Positions 1 to 8,768 are shown, counted from the first letter of the stretch. The stretch: DNA of 64,000 bases from Mycobacterium sp. 1164966.3 (GCF_001665395.1 NZ_LZSG01000008.1:24337-88336), one strand, 5' to 3'. Translations and numbers: made by a program. Notes: a model not told the origin generated them from the letters alone.

Positions 1-540
1 ACCGTCGAGGATGCGGTAGCCGGGCTCATGCGGAGCTCCCCACATGCCGTGGCAGCCCTCATGGTCCGGAACCGAGACCGCCCACCCCTGAGCCAACGCG
101 GCCGCGACCAGCAAGTATTCCGATTGCACGAACGCGCCGATCGGCCTCGCGCCGAGCCGGAGCGCATACGACGGAAAGCATCGCGGTGCGACAGCGTCGA
201 TTGCGCACTGATACGACAGCAGCGGGCGTACTTCTCCTGGACTGGGGCCTGGACTGGGGCACTGTGGCACCAGGACGGTGGTGACGGCGACCTCGGGCTC
301 GCCGTGCAGATCTGTGCTGCGGTACAACAACTGTGTTGCGCGCACCCGCTGTCGGATCACACCTAGAAAACCCAGCTCAACCGTGCGTGAGCTGAGCACA
401 TCGCCGGGCTCAGCCTGCTGATATCCCGAGGGCGCGCGGTAGAACGGGTCCTGGTCGGGAGCGAGCAACGAATTCTCGCGACCTAGCTCCTCGTGAGGTG
501 CGCCAATCGGCGCCGCCGCTGTCGTGGAGTAATCGCTCAT
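1..540 (-). CDS. Secretory-lipase family (LIP, PF03583-like) protein, partial
   Basis: The reading frame is open from an ATG at 540 to the left edge, giving 180 codons; the C-terminal part lies outside the window. The start is supported by a GAGAGG-type ribosome site just upstream. The visible sequence (DPFYRAPSG near residue 31, [20 protein letters not shown] near 71-90, [13 protein letters not shown] near 155) matches what I recall of the N-terminal half of the mycobacterial secretory lipase family typified by Rv1592c. The GxSxG serine nucleophile would lie beyond the edge and cannot be checked. No classical signal peptide is evident. The family hydrolyses acylglycerols or related esters; the substrate here is unknown. 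Confidence 0.8.
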   Translation of the reverse strand, partial: MSDYSTTAAAPIGAPHEELGRENSLLAPDQDPFYRAPSGYQQAEPGDVLSSRTVELGFLGVIRQRVRATQLLYRSTDLHGEPEVAVTTVLVPQCPSPGPSPGEVRPLLSYQCAIDAVAPRCFPSYALRLGARPIGAFVQSEYLLVAAALAQGWAVSVPDHEGCHGMWGAPHEPGYRILDG

Positions 541-992
541 CGTCAATCCCTCTCATGTCAGGTGACCGGCAGCGTGACGGTTGCGCGGTACCGCCGGTAC
601 CACTTTTTGTACCCGAGATGAGAACTTTGAACCCACGCGCTACGCCGCCGTGTCGCCCCATTAACTGGTTCCGCCGGGAAGCTGCCGCAGCAGGAAAGGG
701 TCCTACGGCAGTTACGTGCTACCGCGTGCTCTCATCGGGGAGTTGGCGTTGAGACTGGTGCGAACCCGGCGCGTCAGGGTCGTCGTGCTGGTGCTCCAGT
801 TGCTCTTCCTCTTCACGCTGCGCGTCAGTCGCCCTCCGGGCGTCCTTCGGCACCGGCTTTGAATTGCTGCCGCCTGGCTGATCCACGCGAGGCCTCCCGG
901 GAAGTCTGTAGTTGCTCCCGATCAGGATCTCCCGAATCATCCGCCGCGAAACTTCGGTTACTCGTCGTTACCGAAAGGCATACGGTCAGACG
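541..992. other. Intergenic stretch, one doubtful small ORF
   Basis: This is the gap between the divergently oriented lipase and amidase genes. Apart from the small minus-strand ORF listed separately (719-886), I see no RNA gene, repeat or clear promoter. It must contain the promoters of both flanking genes. Confidence 0.6.
719..886 (-). CDS. Small acidic hydrophilic hypothetical protein
   Basis: A 55-residue ORF begins at a GTG preceded by GGGAGG at a good distance; an upstream ATG at 940 gives a longer version with a poorer ribosome site. The product is rich in Glu, Asp, Gln and His (REEEEQLEHQHDDPDAPG) and is probably disordered. I do not recognise a family. Third-position GC is high but the ORF is short, so it could be chance. 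Confidence 0.35.
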   Translation of the reverse strand: MDQPGGSNSKPVPKDARRATDAQREEEEQLEHQHDDPDAPGSHQSQRQLPDESTR

Positions 993-2459
993 ATGAATTT
1001 CGACGAGTACCGGAAATACGACGACACCGGGCTGGCGAAGCTGGTCGCCGACAAGGAGGTGACGGCCGCGGAGCTGCTCACGCAGGCGCGGGAGCGGGCC
1101 GCTGCGGTAAACCCGCGGATCAACGCGATCGTGCGTGACGTCCCTACGTCGCCCGACGACCTCAGGGGCCCATTCGCCGGAGTCCCGTTTCTGATCAAGG
1201 ACATCGCCCAGGACTACGCGGGTCTGCCCACCTCGCAAGGCTCACGCTCGCTGATGTCGACGCCCGTTGCCGAGCACGCCACCGTGGTCCAGCGCTGGAT
1301 CGACGCCGGATTGGTGATCTTTGGCAAGACCAACCTCCCGGAGTTCGGGGCCAAGGGCATCACGGAGCCGGTGGCATGGGGGCCGGCACGCAATCCGTGG
1401 GACCTGCAGCGGACGCCAGGTGGATCCTCGGGAGGTTCGGCAGCTGCGGTCGCGGCGGGGATCGTGCCGTGTGCCGGCGCGAACGACGGTGGCGGTTCGA
1501 TTCGCATTCCGGCGGCGTGTTGTGGGCTGGTCGGTTTGAAGCCAGGGCGCGGGCTGACGCCCATGGGCCCGGCGACCGGCGAGTCCATGCACGGCGCGGC
1601 GGTTCAGGGGGTGGTGTCTCGGACCGTGCGGGACACGGCTGCGATGCTCGACATCATTTGTGGCGGAGAATCTTTCGGGCCATACCTGCCGGCCGTGCCC
1701 GACGCCCCGTTTGCGTCGTGCCTGGGCGAGGACCCTGTCAGACTCCGGATCGGCGTACGGGTGCCGTCGGCGATCAATCCGAATCCGCACCGCGAAGCTT
1801 TTGCGGCCGTCGATGCGTCCGTACGCGTGCTGTCCGAGCTGGGTCACGACGTCGAGGAGCTGCCGCAGGCGCCGTACGACGATGCCGCACTCGCTCGAGA
1901 GTTCCTGCTCACCTGGTTCGTCCACCTGGCCTGGGAGGTGGACGAAGCCAAGCGGTTGGCCGATGCGGGCAACGAGTCGTTCGAGCGCGACACGCTGCTC
2001 ATGGCCGCACTCGGCCGCGCGACCAGTGGCGTCGACTACGTGGACGCCGTACAGCGGCGCCACGAGCACACCCGGCGGCTGACCACGTTCTTCGAGTCGT
2101 ACGACCTGCTGCTGACCCCGACTTTGGCGACTCCACCGCCGAAGATCGGCGAGTTCGACTTGCCGGTCGCATTGCAGCGCGGCGCCGATGCGCTGATCAA
2201 GACTCGCACCGCCCGCCTGTTGCGTCATACCAAGATCGTCGACGACATGGTGCAGCAGAACCTCGGCTGGGTGCCGTACACCCAGCTGGCGAATCTCACT
2301 GGGCGCCCGGCGATTTCGCTGCCACTCCATTGGACCGCCGACTCTTTGCCGTTGGGCGTGCAGTTCGTCGCGCCGCTGGGCGGCGAGTCACTGCTGATCC
2401 GGCTGGCGGCCCAGCTTGAACAGGCGTGTCCGTGGGCTGATCGGGTAGCTCCGATCTAG
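993..2459 (+). CDS. Amidase signature family amidohydrolase
   Basis: A 488-residue protein of the amidase signature family, which hydrolyses carboxamides using a Ser-cisSer-Lys triad. The lysine is visible in FLIKDI, the glycine/serine-rich signature in PGGSSGGSAAAVAAG, and the segment with the nucleophilic serine in GGGSIRIPAACCGLVGLKP. Length is typical of the family. I chose the ATG at 993 (MNFDEYRKYDD) because family members start close to this point and the upstream extension is arginine-rich, non-family sequence. The physiological amide is unknown. Its 3' end converges on the secreted-protein gene 16 bp away. Confidence 0.9.
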   Translation: MNFDEYRKYDDTGLAKLVADKEVTAAELLTQARERAAAVNPRINAIVRDVPTSPDDLRGPFAGVPFLIKDIAQDYAGLPTSQGSRSLMSTPVAEHATVVQRWIDAGLVIFGKTNLPEFGAKGITEPVAWGPARNPWDLQRTPGGSSGGSAAAVAAGIVPCAGANDGGGSIRIPAACCGLVGLKPGRGLTPMGPATGESMHGAAVQGVVSRTVRDTAAMLDIICGGESFGPYLPAVPDAPFASCLGEDPVRLRIGVRVPSAINPNPHREAFAAVDASVRVLSELGHDVEELPQAPYDDAALAREFLLTWFVHLAWEVDEAKRLADAGNESFERDTLLMAALGRATSGVDYVDAVQRRHEHTRRLTTFFESYDLLLTPTLATPPPKIGEFDLPVALQRGADALIKTRTARLLRHTKIVDDMVQQNLGWVPYTQLANLTGRPAISLPLHWTADSLPLGVQFVAPLGGESLLIRLAAQLEQACPWADRVAPI

Positions 2460-2475
2460 GCGTGTCGCGGCCTTC

Positions 2476-2823
2476 TCAGAGCCCGCCGCACTGCGCCGGG
2501 CCGCTAAAGATTGTGGCCCACGGCGGGCAGCCGGGCGGCGGAGGCGATCCCGGAGGCGCGGGTGGCCCTGCCGGCGGAATCGGACCGGTGGGATAGGGCC
2601 ACACGTGACCCGTGTCCTCGTCGACCACACCGGTCGGCCCGTAGTGATAGTTGTGGCAGACGCTCCAGTTCCAATGCACGAAACTCGTGTTCGGCGGGCC
2701 GCCGGGAGCCCAGTTCGGCGGATCGCCCGGACAATACGGCCGGCCGGTCGCCTGCGCGGTCCCTGCACCCAGGCCCGCCAGAACCAGCAGAGCCGTCGTC
2801 AACGGTGCGATTCCTCGCCTCAT
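2476..2823 (-). CDS. Secreted Pro/Gly-rich hypothetical protein
   Basis: A 115-residue protein with a clear Sec-type signal peptide: MRRG, then a hydrophobic stretch (LTTALLVLAGLGAG) and a likely signal-peptidase site near TAQA-TG. The mature part is rich in Pro, Gly and Trp, with Cys residues in CPGD, SVCHNYHYG, PPGCPP and AQCGG that could form disulfides outside the membrane. It resembles small exported mycobacterial proteins of unknown function. It lies 54 bp downstream of the thiolase gene on the same strand and may be in its transcript. Confidence 0.75.
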   Translation of the reverse strand: MRRGIAPLTTALLVLAGLGAGTAQATGRPYCPGDPPNWAPGGPPNTSFVHWNWSVCHNYHYGPTGVVDEDTGHVWPYPTGPIPPAGPPAPPGSPPPPGCPPWATIFSGPAQCGGL

Positions 2824-2877
2824 GATCAGTCATCTTGCATCGGACGGCTTGCGAAATTCTTGCGGCTGCTCGCGCTA

Positions 2878-4089
2878 CTAAGCCGCCGACTTTTCCAGAA
2901 TGTGCACGCCGCAGGCCGAGCCCAAGCCGATGACATGGGCCAAGCCGACTTTCGCATTGTCGATCTGACGCTCGCCGGCCTCTCCGCGGAGATGGTGGCA
3001 GATTTCCCAGATGTTGGCGATGCCGGTAGCCGCGATGGGATGACCCTTGGACTGCAGGCCGCCCGACACGTTCACCGGCGTCGACCCGTCGCGCCAAGTG
3101 GCGCCGGAGTTGAAGAAGTCGGCGGCGCCGCCTTCGTCGCACAACATCAAGTTGTCGTAGTGCACCAGCTCGGCGGTGGCGAAGCAGTCGTGCAGTTCGA
3201 CCAGGTCGAGGTCGCTCGGTCCGATTCCGGCTTGCTCGTACGCGGTCTGGGCGGCGTTGCGGGTCAGCGTGTTGACGTTCGGCAGGACCTGGCAGCCCGG
3301 CTCGTAGGGATCGGTGGTCAGCACCGAGGCCGACACCTTCACCGCGCGCCGACGCTGCTCGGGCGACAGCGATTTCAGCGTCTCGCCGTTGCACACCACC
3401 GCGGCCGCGGCACCGTCACAGTTGGCCGAACACATCGGCCGGGTGTTCGGGTAGGCGATCATGACATCGTTCATGATCTGTTCGAGGGTGAACCGCTTCT
3501 GGTAGGCGGCAAGGGGATTCAGCGTCGAGTGGGCATGGTTCTTCTCGCTGATCTTGGCGAACAGTTCGAAGCTGGTGCCGCCGTACTTGTGGCCGTACTC
3601 GGTGCCGATCTGGGCGAACACACCGGGCATGGCCTCAGTGCCGATCCGCCCGTCGACGGGCGCGACCGCCCCGTAGCGCCCCTTCGGCGCCCAGACGTCG
3701 GTGTCGGCCTTCGTCTTCCCGCCCGCTCCGAGCAGTCCCGCGCCGGACAGCTTTTCCACGCCGACGGCCAGGCCGTAATCGACCTCGCCGGCCTTGACGG
3801 CCATGATGGCTGTGCGCAGCGCGGTGGCGCCCGTCGCGCAGGCGTTCGCCACGTTGTAGACCGGAATGCCGGTCTGGCCGATCTGCTTCTGCAGCTGCTG
3901 GCCGAGCCCCGCATTCGCATTCATCAGGTTGCCCGCCGCCAGCACTCCGATGTCGGCCATGCTCACGCCGGCATCGGCCAGCGCGCCGGTGGCCGCTTCG
4001 GCCGCCAGGTCTACCGGGTCGCGGTCGGGATGCTTGCCGAACTTGGTCATCCGGATACCCAGGATCCAAATCTCGTCGCTGGCGCTCAT
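2878..4089 (-). CDS. Thiolase / lipid-transfer-protein type acetyl-CoA acetyltransferase
   Basis: A 403-residue thiolase-fold protein of the SCP-x/Ltp-like branch. The expected active-site elements are present: NACATGATAL around residue 90 (nucleophilic Cys), CDGAAAAV, HDCFATAEL (His-containing loop) and GGLQSKGHPIAATG near the C-terminus. It should therefore be a working thiolase rather than an inactive homologue. A GAAGGAG ribosome site precedes the ATG. It sits 31 bp after a DUF35 gene. Such pairs are common in steroid and acyl-CoA side-chain degradation, where the DUF35 protein acts as partner subunit. Substrate chain length cannot be told from sequence. Confidence 0.88.
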   Translation of the reverse strand: MSASDEIWILGIRMTKFGKHPDRDPVDLAAEAATGALADAGVSMADIGVLAAGNLMNANAGLGQQLQKQIGQTGIPVYNVANACATGATALRTAIMAVKAGEVDYGLAVGVEKLSGAGLLGAGGKTKADTDVWAPKGRYGAVAPVDGRIGTEAMPGVFAQIGTEYGHKYGGTSFELFAKISEKNHAHSTLNPLAAYQKRFTLEQIMNDVMIAYPNTRPMCSANCDGAAAAVVCNGETLKSLSPEQRRRAVKVSASVLTTDPYEPGCQVLPNVNTLTRNAAQTAYEQAGIGPSDLDLVELHDCFATAELVHYDNLMLCDEGGAADFFNSGATWRDGSTPVNVSGGLQSKGHPIAATGIANIWEICHHLRGEAGERQIDNAKVGLAHVIGLGSACGVHILEKSAA

Positions 4090-4120
4090 CGTCGCTGCTC
4101 CTTCGTCAATCGGTGCTAAG

Positions 4121-4519
4121 TCAGGGGACGGGCTCGAAACCGAAGCCGATTGCCTCGGTGCCGGCCGAGTCGGTGCCGATCGGGTAGGTGGCCAGCCGCA
4201 CTTTCATGCCGTCGCGCACATGCTCTGGAGTGGGGTCGACGTTGATCAGGTTGGCGCGCACCTGTGTGCCCTCGCAGTCGACAACCGAGGCCACAAACGG
4301 GACGGGGATCCCCGGCGCGGCGAAGGTGACGATGGTAAAAGTCCGCACCGTGCCCTCGGTCGCAACCGGGACGGTCTTGAACTCGGTCGCGAAACAGCCG
4401 GCACAAGCGTTGCGGCGGTCGAAGAACCGAGCACCGCAATTCGTACATTCCTGCGCGACCAGATGCGGTTCGCCATCGTCGAGCACCAGATAATCGACCA
4501 ACGCGATTTGCCCAGCCAT
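4121..4519 (-). CDS. Zn-ribbon/OB-fold protein (DUF35, thiolase partner)
   Basis: A 132-residue protein with an N-terminal rubredoxin-like zinc ribbon (CTNCGARF then CAGCFATEF, about residues 25-45) followed by an OB-fold (FTIVTFAAPGIPVPF and VRANLINVD). This is the DUF35/OB_aCoA_assoc architecture, thought to bind acyl-CoA and to complex with thiolases or MaoC-type hydratases. A GGAGG ribosome site precedes the ATG. The thiolase gene follows on the same strand, so the two probably form one operon and one complex. Confidence 0.88.
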   Translation of the reverse strand: MAGQIALVDYLVLDDGEPHLVAQECTNCGARFFDRRNACAGCFATEFKTVPVATEGTVRTFTIVTFAAPGIPVPFVASVVDCEGTQVRANLINVDPTPEHVRDGMKVRLATYPIGTDSAGTEAIGFGFEPVP

Positions 4520-4602
4520 AGAAACCTCCGTGACGTCTCTGATGACGGTAGCGAGCGCGATTGATCGGGCGCATCAGCGGGTCGCCACAATGGTGGGAGA
4601 CC

Positions 4603-5844
4603 ATGGCCGAGATGAACAACGTGCCGAATGAATTCGACGTGCGCGGGCGGGAGCTGCAAGACGGAGAGCTCGCCTCCTGGCTGGCCGAACATAGCCTGGG
4701 CAATCGCTTCGGCCTGGCAGTCGCGGCTTCCAGTGGTTCCGTTGCGGTGGCGATCGTGGCGGCGGACGGGGATGGCCGCTACATCGACGTCGCCGCGTTG
4801 ACGCCGGACGACGAGGCGGCGCTGGCGTCCTGGCTCGCCGACCCTGGCCCGCCCAAGGCGGTACACGAGGCCAAGCCCGCGATGCACGCTTTGGCCGGAT
4901 GCGGATGGGCGTTGCGTGGTGTCGCCTCGGACACCGCGTTGGCGGCATATCTGTTGCGGCCCGAGCATCGCAGCTTGGCGCTCAATGATCTGTTGATACA
5001 CCACATGCGGTGTGCGCTTCCCACGGAAGCTGCTGAACCGCAGCAACTTTCATCGCTGGACCGGAAGGCGGTGCCGGCGTTGATCCTGAAGGCATGCGCG
5101 GTGCTCGATCTGGCCGACGTGCTTGACGAGGAGTTGGCGCGTATCGACTCGTCGTCGTTGCTGAGCCGGCTGGAGCTGCCGGTGCAGCGGGTGCTGGTCG
5201 ACTTGGAGACCGCAGGCATCGCGGTGGATCGGACGGCACTGACCGGCAGACTGCTGAGTTCGATCGCGTCCGATGGGCGCGTCCACACCACCTTTCACCA
5301 GACCACCGGCAGGCTCAGTTCGTCCGACCCGGATCTGCATGCTGCGGCCGGCCGGATCCGGCAGGCGTTCGTGGCGGGGGATGGGTACGCCGAGCTGCTG
5401 ACGGCGCGATACCGCCAGCTCGAGATGCGGGTCATGGCCCACTTGTCCGGCGATGCCGGACGAATCGTCGAAGACGCGCGCAGGCTCGGATATGCCGCCA
5501 CCCTGCTGGGCCGCCGCCGCTACCTGCCCGAACTTGACAGCAGCGATCCCCAGGTACGGGAGGTCGCTGAGCGGGCCGCGCTGGCCACGTCGGTAGCGGG
5601 CGGCGCAGCCGACATCGTCAAAGTCGCGATGATCAACGTCCACCAAGCGATCAACGATGCCGGGCTGAAATCGCGCATGGTGTTGCAAGCGAATGACGAG
5701 CTGGTGTTCGAGGTAGCGCATGGCGAACGTGACATCTTGATGGCGCACGTGTGCGAACACATGAGCGGCGCATATCCGCTGGATGTGCCCCTCGAGGTTT
5801 CGGTCGGATACGGCCTCAACTGGGGTATCGCCGCCACGGCATGA
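4603..5844 (+). CDS. polA-derived protein with missing thumb/fingers and altered catalytic motifs (pseudo-polymerase)
   Basis: A 413-residue intact ORF that aligns by eye to the C-terminal two thirds of mycobacterial DNA polymerase I. It keeps a vestigial 3'-5' exonuclease-like domain (DTALAAYLLRPEHRSLALNDL), the start of the polymerase domain (HTTFHQTTGRLSSSDPDL) and the C-terminal palm (LGRRRYLPELDSS, VPLEVSVGYG). From memory of PolA, thumb sequence is missing near residue 215 and most of the fingers, including the O-helix, near residue 288. Motif A reads ARYRQLEMR, with Arg in place of the first catalytic Asp (residue 269). Motif C reads ANDE rather than VHDE. It cannot plausibly polymerise DNA. 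ATG 4603 is preceded by GGGAGA; a TTG at 4561 is a weaker start. It could be a retained DNA-binding pseudoenzyme or a decaying paralogue whose frame is still open. Confidence 0.8.
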   Translation: MAEMNNVPNEFDVRGRELQDGELASWLAEHSLGNRFGLAVAASSGSVAVAIVAADGDGRYIDVAALTPDDEAALASWLADPGPPKAVHEAKPAMHALAGCGWALRGVASDTALAAYLLRPEHRSLALNDLLIHHMRCALPTEAAEPQQLSSLDRKAVPALILKACAVLDLADVLDEELARIDSSSLLSRLELPVQRVLVDLETAGIAVDRTALTGRLLSSIASDGRVHTTFHQTTGRLSSSDPDLHAAAGRIRQAFVAGDGYAELLTARYRQLEMRVMAHLSGDAGRIVEDARRLGYAATLLGRRRYLPELDSSDPQVREVAERAALATSVAGGAADIVKVAMINVHQAINDAGLKSRMVLQANDELVFEVAHGERDILMAHVCEHMSGAYPLDVPLEVSVGYGLNWGIAATA

Positions 5845-5868
5845 ACCGCACATGCATATGGTCGAACG

Positions 5869-6585
5869 GTGCCGATCACCTATGACGATGCGCTGCGCGA
5901 GCAGATCCGTGCCCGTTTGACCGGTCACGATCGCCGCGTCGTGACCGACCCGACGAAGCGGCATGCGGCCGTCGCGGTGGTGCTGGTCGACTCCGAGGTC
6001 GGCGAAGACAGGGTGGACCCGGCGCCGGTAGAGGAATGGATCGACGGGCGGCCGATCCCGGAAAGCTTAGACGGCCGCATGGTCGACGTCTCCGGCGGTG
6101 CGGCTTTCCTGTTGTGCCGCAGAGCATCTCGCCTCACCTCGCATGCTGCGCAATGGGCGCTGCCCGGCGGGCGGGTGGACCCGGGCGAGACAGTGGTAGA
6201 CGCCGCACTTCGCGAGCTGGACGAGGAGGTGGCCGTCCAACTGTCCGAGGCCGCCGTTCTCGGCCTGATCGACGACTACCCAACACGGTCTGGTTACGTC
6301 ATCACACCGGTGGTGATCTGGGGCGGCGGACGACTCGATCCCCAACCCGCGCCCGACGAAGTGGTGGCCGTGTATCGGGTTGGCTTGCACCAACTGCAGC
6401 GCCCCGATTCACCGAGATTCATTGCGATCCCGGAGAGCCCCCGACCGGTCGTGCAAATCCCGTTGGGAAACGACTTGATTCACGCGCCGACGGGCGCTGT
6501 GCTGCTGCAGCTGCGGTGGTTGTGCCTCGAAGGCCGCCACGATCCGGTCGACGAGCTCGAGCAACCGGTATTCGCCTGGCGGTAG
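5869..6585 (+). CDS. Nudix hydrolase
   Basis: A 238-residue protein with a Nudix box at about residues 104-126: GRVDPGETVVDAALRELDEE, matching GX5EX7REUXEE, the metal-binding core for cleaving nucleoside diphosphates linked to another moiety. The glycine usually found two residues after the EE pair is replaced by Ala (EEVAV), a mild departure. The domain is followed by a C-terminal extension of about 80 residues (VYRVGLHQLQRPD onwards), as in CoA-pyrophosphatase-like members, but the CoA-specific motif is not evident. The start is a GTG 24 bp after the polA-like stop codon, so the two may be co-transcribed. Substrate unknown. Confidence 0.88.
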   Translation: MPITYDDALREQIRARLTGHDRRVVTDPTKRHAAVAVVLVDSEVGEDRVDPAPVEEWIDGRPIPESLDGRMVDVSGGAAFLLCRRASRLTSHAAQWALPGGRVDPGETVVDAALRELDEEVAVQLSEAAVLGLIDDYPTRSGYVITPVVIWGGGRLDPQPAPDEVVAVYRVGLHQLQRPDSPRFIAIPESPRPVVQIPLGNDLIHAPTGAVLLQLRWLCLEGRHDPVDELEQPVFAWR

Positions 6586-6595
6586 ACAGTCTCGG

Positions 6596-7024
6596 TCATG
6601 CGGCGGGTTGCACGTGAATGTTTCTCGCGCCCTTGGCGTTACGCAACCCTGAGCAATTCACGCAGCCGATGCACGCCACGCAGTCGGTGCAGCGCACACA
6701 GCCGACGCACGCCGCGCAACGGGTGCAGGCGACACATGCCAGACATGCCACACATTCGCGGACAGCCACGCAGAGCACCATCAACGCACTGGAAATCACC
6801 CCGGCACTGCCCGCGGTGCCCGCCGAGCCCGCGACCGCAACGCTGCCGGCGGTCGCAACCGAGCCCGCCACGGCCGCACTGGCCGCTGTCGAAACCGATC
6901 CGGCAACCGCGACGCTCTTTGCCGTGGCGACTGAGCCGGCAACCGCCAGGCTGTCGACGGTGGCTATCGAGCCGACAACCGACTCATCTTCACGCGCGTC
7001 TATCGGCTCCCACGGCACTTTCAT
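6596..7024 (-). CDS. Two-part repeat protein: Ser-Val-Ala hexapeptides then CxxCxxC cysteine array
   Basis: A 142-residue protein with an unusual sequence. After a charged N-terminus (MKVPWEPIDAREDE), residues 19-78 are about ten hexapeptides of the form S-V-A-T/V-A-x (SVATAK, SVAVAG, SVSTAA). Residues 85-126 carry 13 cysteines, twelve of them spaced exactly three apart (CVACLACVACTRCAACVGC). Regular hexa- and tripeptide periodicity suggests a beta-solenoid; the cysteines could stack along one face, bind metal or form disulfides. The ATG at 7024 is preceded by GAGG; an upstream start at 7108 would overlap the neighbouring gene. The function is unknown. I recall similar Cys-array proteins in mycobacteria but no assigned role. 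Confidence 0.7.
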   Translation of the reverse strand: MKVPWEPIDAREDESVVGSIATVDSLAVAGSVATAKSVAVAGSVSTAASAAVAGSVATAGSVAVAGSAGTAGSAGVISSALMVLCVAVRECVACLACVACTRCAACVGCVRCTDCVACIGCVNCSGLRNAKGARNIHVQPAA

Positions 7025-7049
7025 GGGTTCATCCTCACGGTCGCGCGGC

Positions 7050-7949
7050 TCACACTGAAGAAGCAGCCAAATGTGCGCTGCTGTCCTGTAGTTCGTGGCG
7101 ACGTACATCCATCGGAGTTACGGCGGGGATGTCGCCACCTGCGACCACTGCCCTGGTGATCGGGGTCAGCGCCTGGAACAACGCTTCCACCTCGTCGTCA
7201 CCGAGGGCCTGGAGCGCCGACAGGGCGAGTAGGTCGGTTCGTGCCTCGATCTCGTCCTTCAGCTCCCTGCCCGATGGCGTCAGGGATCCGTCGTCGGTCA
7301 GCAAGCCACGCTCCATCAGCCTTTGTTCGTGGTGTCGCCACTCGGTTTCGTCGTAGTCGCGGGTGCGGGCGATGTAGTCGCGCGGGACCTTGCCTGCCGC
7401 CGCATGCAACACGTTGGATTCCCGGCCGGAAATCCCCGCAGCGGTCAGTACCGCCACGTGCGCGTCGCCACGATGTTCCCGCAGCAATGTGGTGGCGTGC
7501 CACAACGCGGCCAGCGGATCCTCCGGCCACGGCAGCGCCAGATTCGCGGCGAACAACGGTCTTGCGTCCAGCGGTGCACCGCGCGCCGCACGCCCGGCCA
7601 ATTCCGCTGCGACACGGACGTTTTCGTCTGCCTCCAGACCGTAGCGGCGCAGCGTCGCCACGGCAGAGTCATCGCGGGCACGCAAGGCGGCTTCCGGATC
7701 CGCGATCTGCCACGCCGCCGGCAGCGCCTTGGCGACCCGTTGAGGCGCGAAGTTGTAGAAGATCGCGGTAACCACCTCGGTCGGAACCATGCCCAGCGGC
7801 GCGGACCGGGCCGCGAAGTAGCCCATCCAAAACCCGCGGTAGCCCAACGCGTCCAAAGCGGCTCGCGCCTCGGGAGCGAAGTACGTCACCGCATGCACCG
7901 GCTCGAATCGATCGAAGAAGCGTCGCGCCAGCCCCGGTTCTCTGCCCAT
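7050..7949 (-). CDS. SCO6745/SalK-like family protein
   Basis: A 299-residue soluble protein resembling the actinobacterial SCO6745 family. Typical features are the N-terminal GYRGFWMGYFAARSAPLGMV segment, VVTAIFYNFAP, and a C-terminal winged-helix-like portion (EWRHHEQRLMERGLLTDDGSLTPSGRELKDEIE) that looks like a MarR-type wing. It carries no catalytic motif I can name. It lies 25 bp upstream of the Cys-array gene on the same strand, so the two are probably co-transcribed. Function unknown; a sensory or regulatory role is only a guess from the HTH-like C-terminus. Confidence 0.7.
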   Translation of the reverse strand: MGREPGLARRFFDRFEPVHAVTYFAPEARAALDALGYRGFWMGYFAARSAPLGMVPTEVVTAIFYNFAPQRVAKALPAAWQIADPEAALRARDDSAVATLRRYGLEADENVRVAAELAGRAARGAPLDARPLFAANLALPWPEDPLAALWHATTLLREHRGDAHVAVLTAAGISGRESNVLHAAAGKVPRDYIARTRDYDETEWRHHEQRLMERGLLTDDGSLTPSGRELKDEIEARTDLLALSALQALGDDEVEALFQALTPITRAVVAGGDIPAVTPMDVRRHELQDSSAHLAASSV

Positions 7950-8098
7950 CGTCGCAGTTAACCATGCGATGCCGACAGCGCTATTTCAGGTCATCGCCGA
8001 AACTGCGCGGAGGGCGCGAGTTCGCCGCCAACGTTGACCCTCTGCGCAGGTTCGGCGCCACTACCGCAGGCTCGACGCGAAACGGCGCGCACCACAGC

Positions 8099-8674
8099 TC
8101 ACTTGCCTTTGAGGCTGCCGATGCGAAGCGAAAAGTCGGTGCGTTCGGACCGTTGGGCGCCCTCGACCTTCTCCACGTAGCGTTCGGGGTCGCGGTCGGT
8201 GATCGGCAACCCTTCGGCGGTTGGATGCTCGGCCATGAATGTGCTGTATTGCCGTCCGAGCGCTTCGCGCAGCCCGATCGGGGCATGGCGACGGAAGTCT
8301 GAGAGTCCTTCTCGTTCTTCTTCGCCCATGTGCTCGTCGTTAGCGAGCCGGGTGCGCCCGACCGCCGCCCACCATTCCTCGCTGCCGACACGGCTTGCGT
8401 TGGCAGCCCGCACTCCGTCGCGAATGTCATTGTGATCGCCGATGGCGTCGAGCGTCTCGCCCTCGGGATCGTCGGCACCCCGCTTCAGCAGCTGCGGGTA
8501 GAAGATGCTCTCTTCGATATAGGCATGTACGTCGAGCTTGTCAGCGAGCGGACGCCACACCCGCCCGAGCGCGGCGTGATCGACAGGTTCCTGCGACTGC
8601 AGATAGTCCAGCCTGGCGAACTGTTCCCGAAACCATTCGTGGTCAGCGAGGATCAACATGGTGATGTCAGCCAT
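8099..8674 (-). CDS. Hemerythrin HHE cation-binding domain protein
   Basis: A 191-residue protein with the hemerythrin four-helix pattern of metal ligands: DHEWFREQF (residue 12 region), HAYIEESIFYPQL, GDHNDIRDG and NDEHMGEEE. Such domains bind a di-iron centre and act in oxygen, NO or peroxide sensing or scavenging in mycobacteria. I chose the ATG at 8674 (MADITMLIL) because it begins at the domain and follows GGGAGTGGGG; the longer frame from 8758 runs through a tandem repeat. The 17-bp triplicate repeat lies 44-94 bp upstream, in the promoter region. Confidence 0.88.
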   Translation of the reverse strand: MADITMLILADHEWFREQFARLDYLQSQEPVDHAALGRVWRPLADKLDVHAYIEESIFYPQLLKRGADDPEGETLDAIGDHNDIRDGVRAANASRVGSEEWWAAVGRTRLANDEHMGEEEREGLSDFRRHAPIGLREALGRQYSTFMAEHPTAEGLPITDRDPERYVEKVEGAQRSERTDFSLRIGSLKGK

Positions 8675-8717
8675 TCCCCACTCCCAGCCTCGGCGACCGC
8701 TGCGGCATTTGTCCCAT

Positions 8718-8768
8718 TGTGCAACCAACGGCTCTGTGCAACCAACGGCTCTGTGCAACCAACGGCTC
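8718..8768. repeat. Three perfect tandem copies of a 17-bp unit
   Basis: The unit TGTGCAACCAACGGCTC is repeated three times without mismatch at 8718-8734, 8735-8751 and 8752-8768. Because 17 is not a multiple of three and the array lies between two divergent genes, it is not coding. It sits upstream of the hemerythrin gene and 140 bp before the FAD monooxygenase. It could be an iterated regulator site or a small variable-number locus. Confidence 0.9.
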
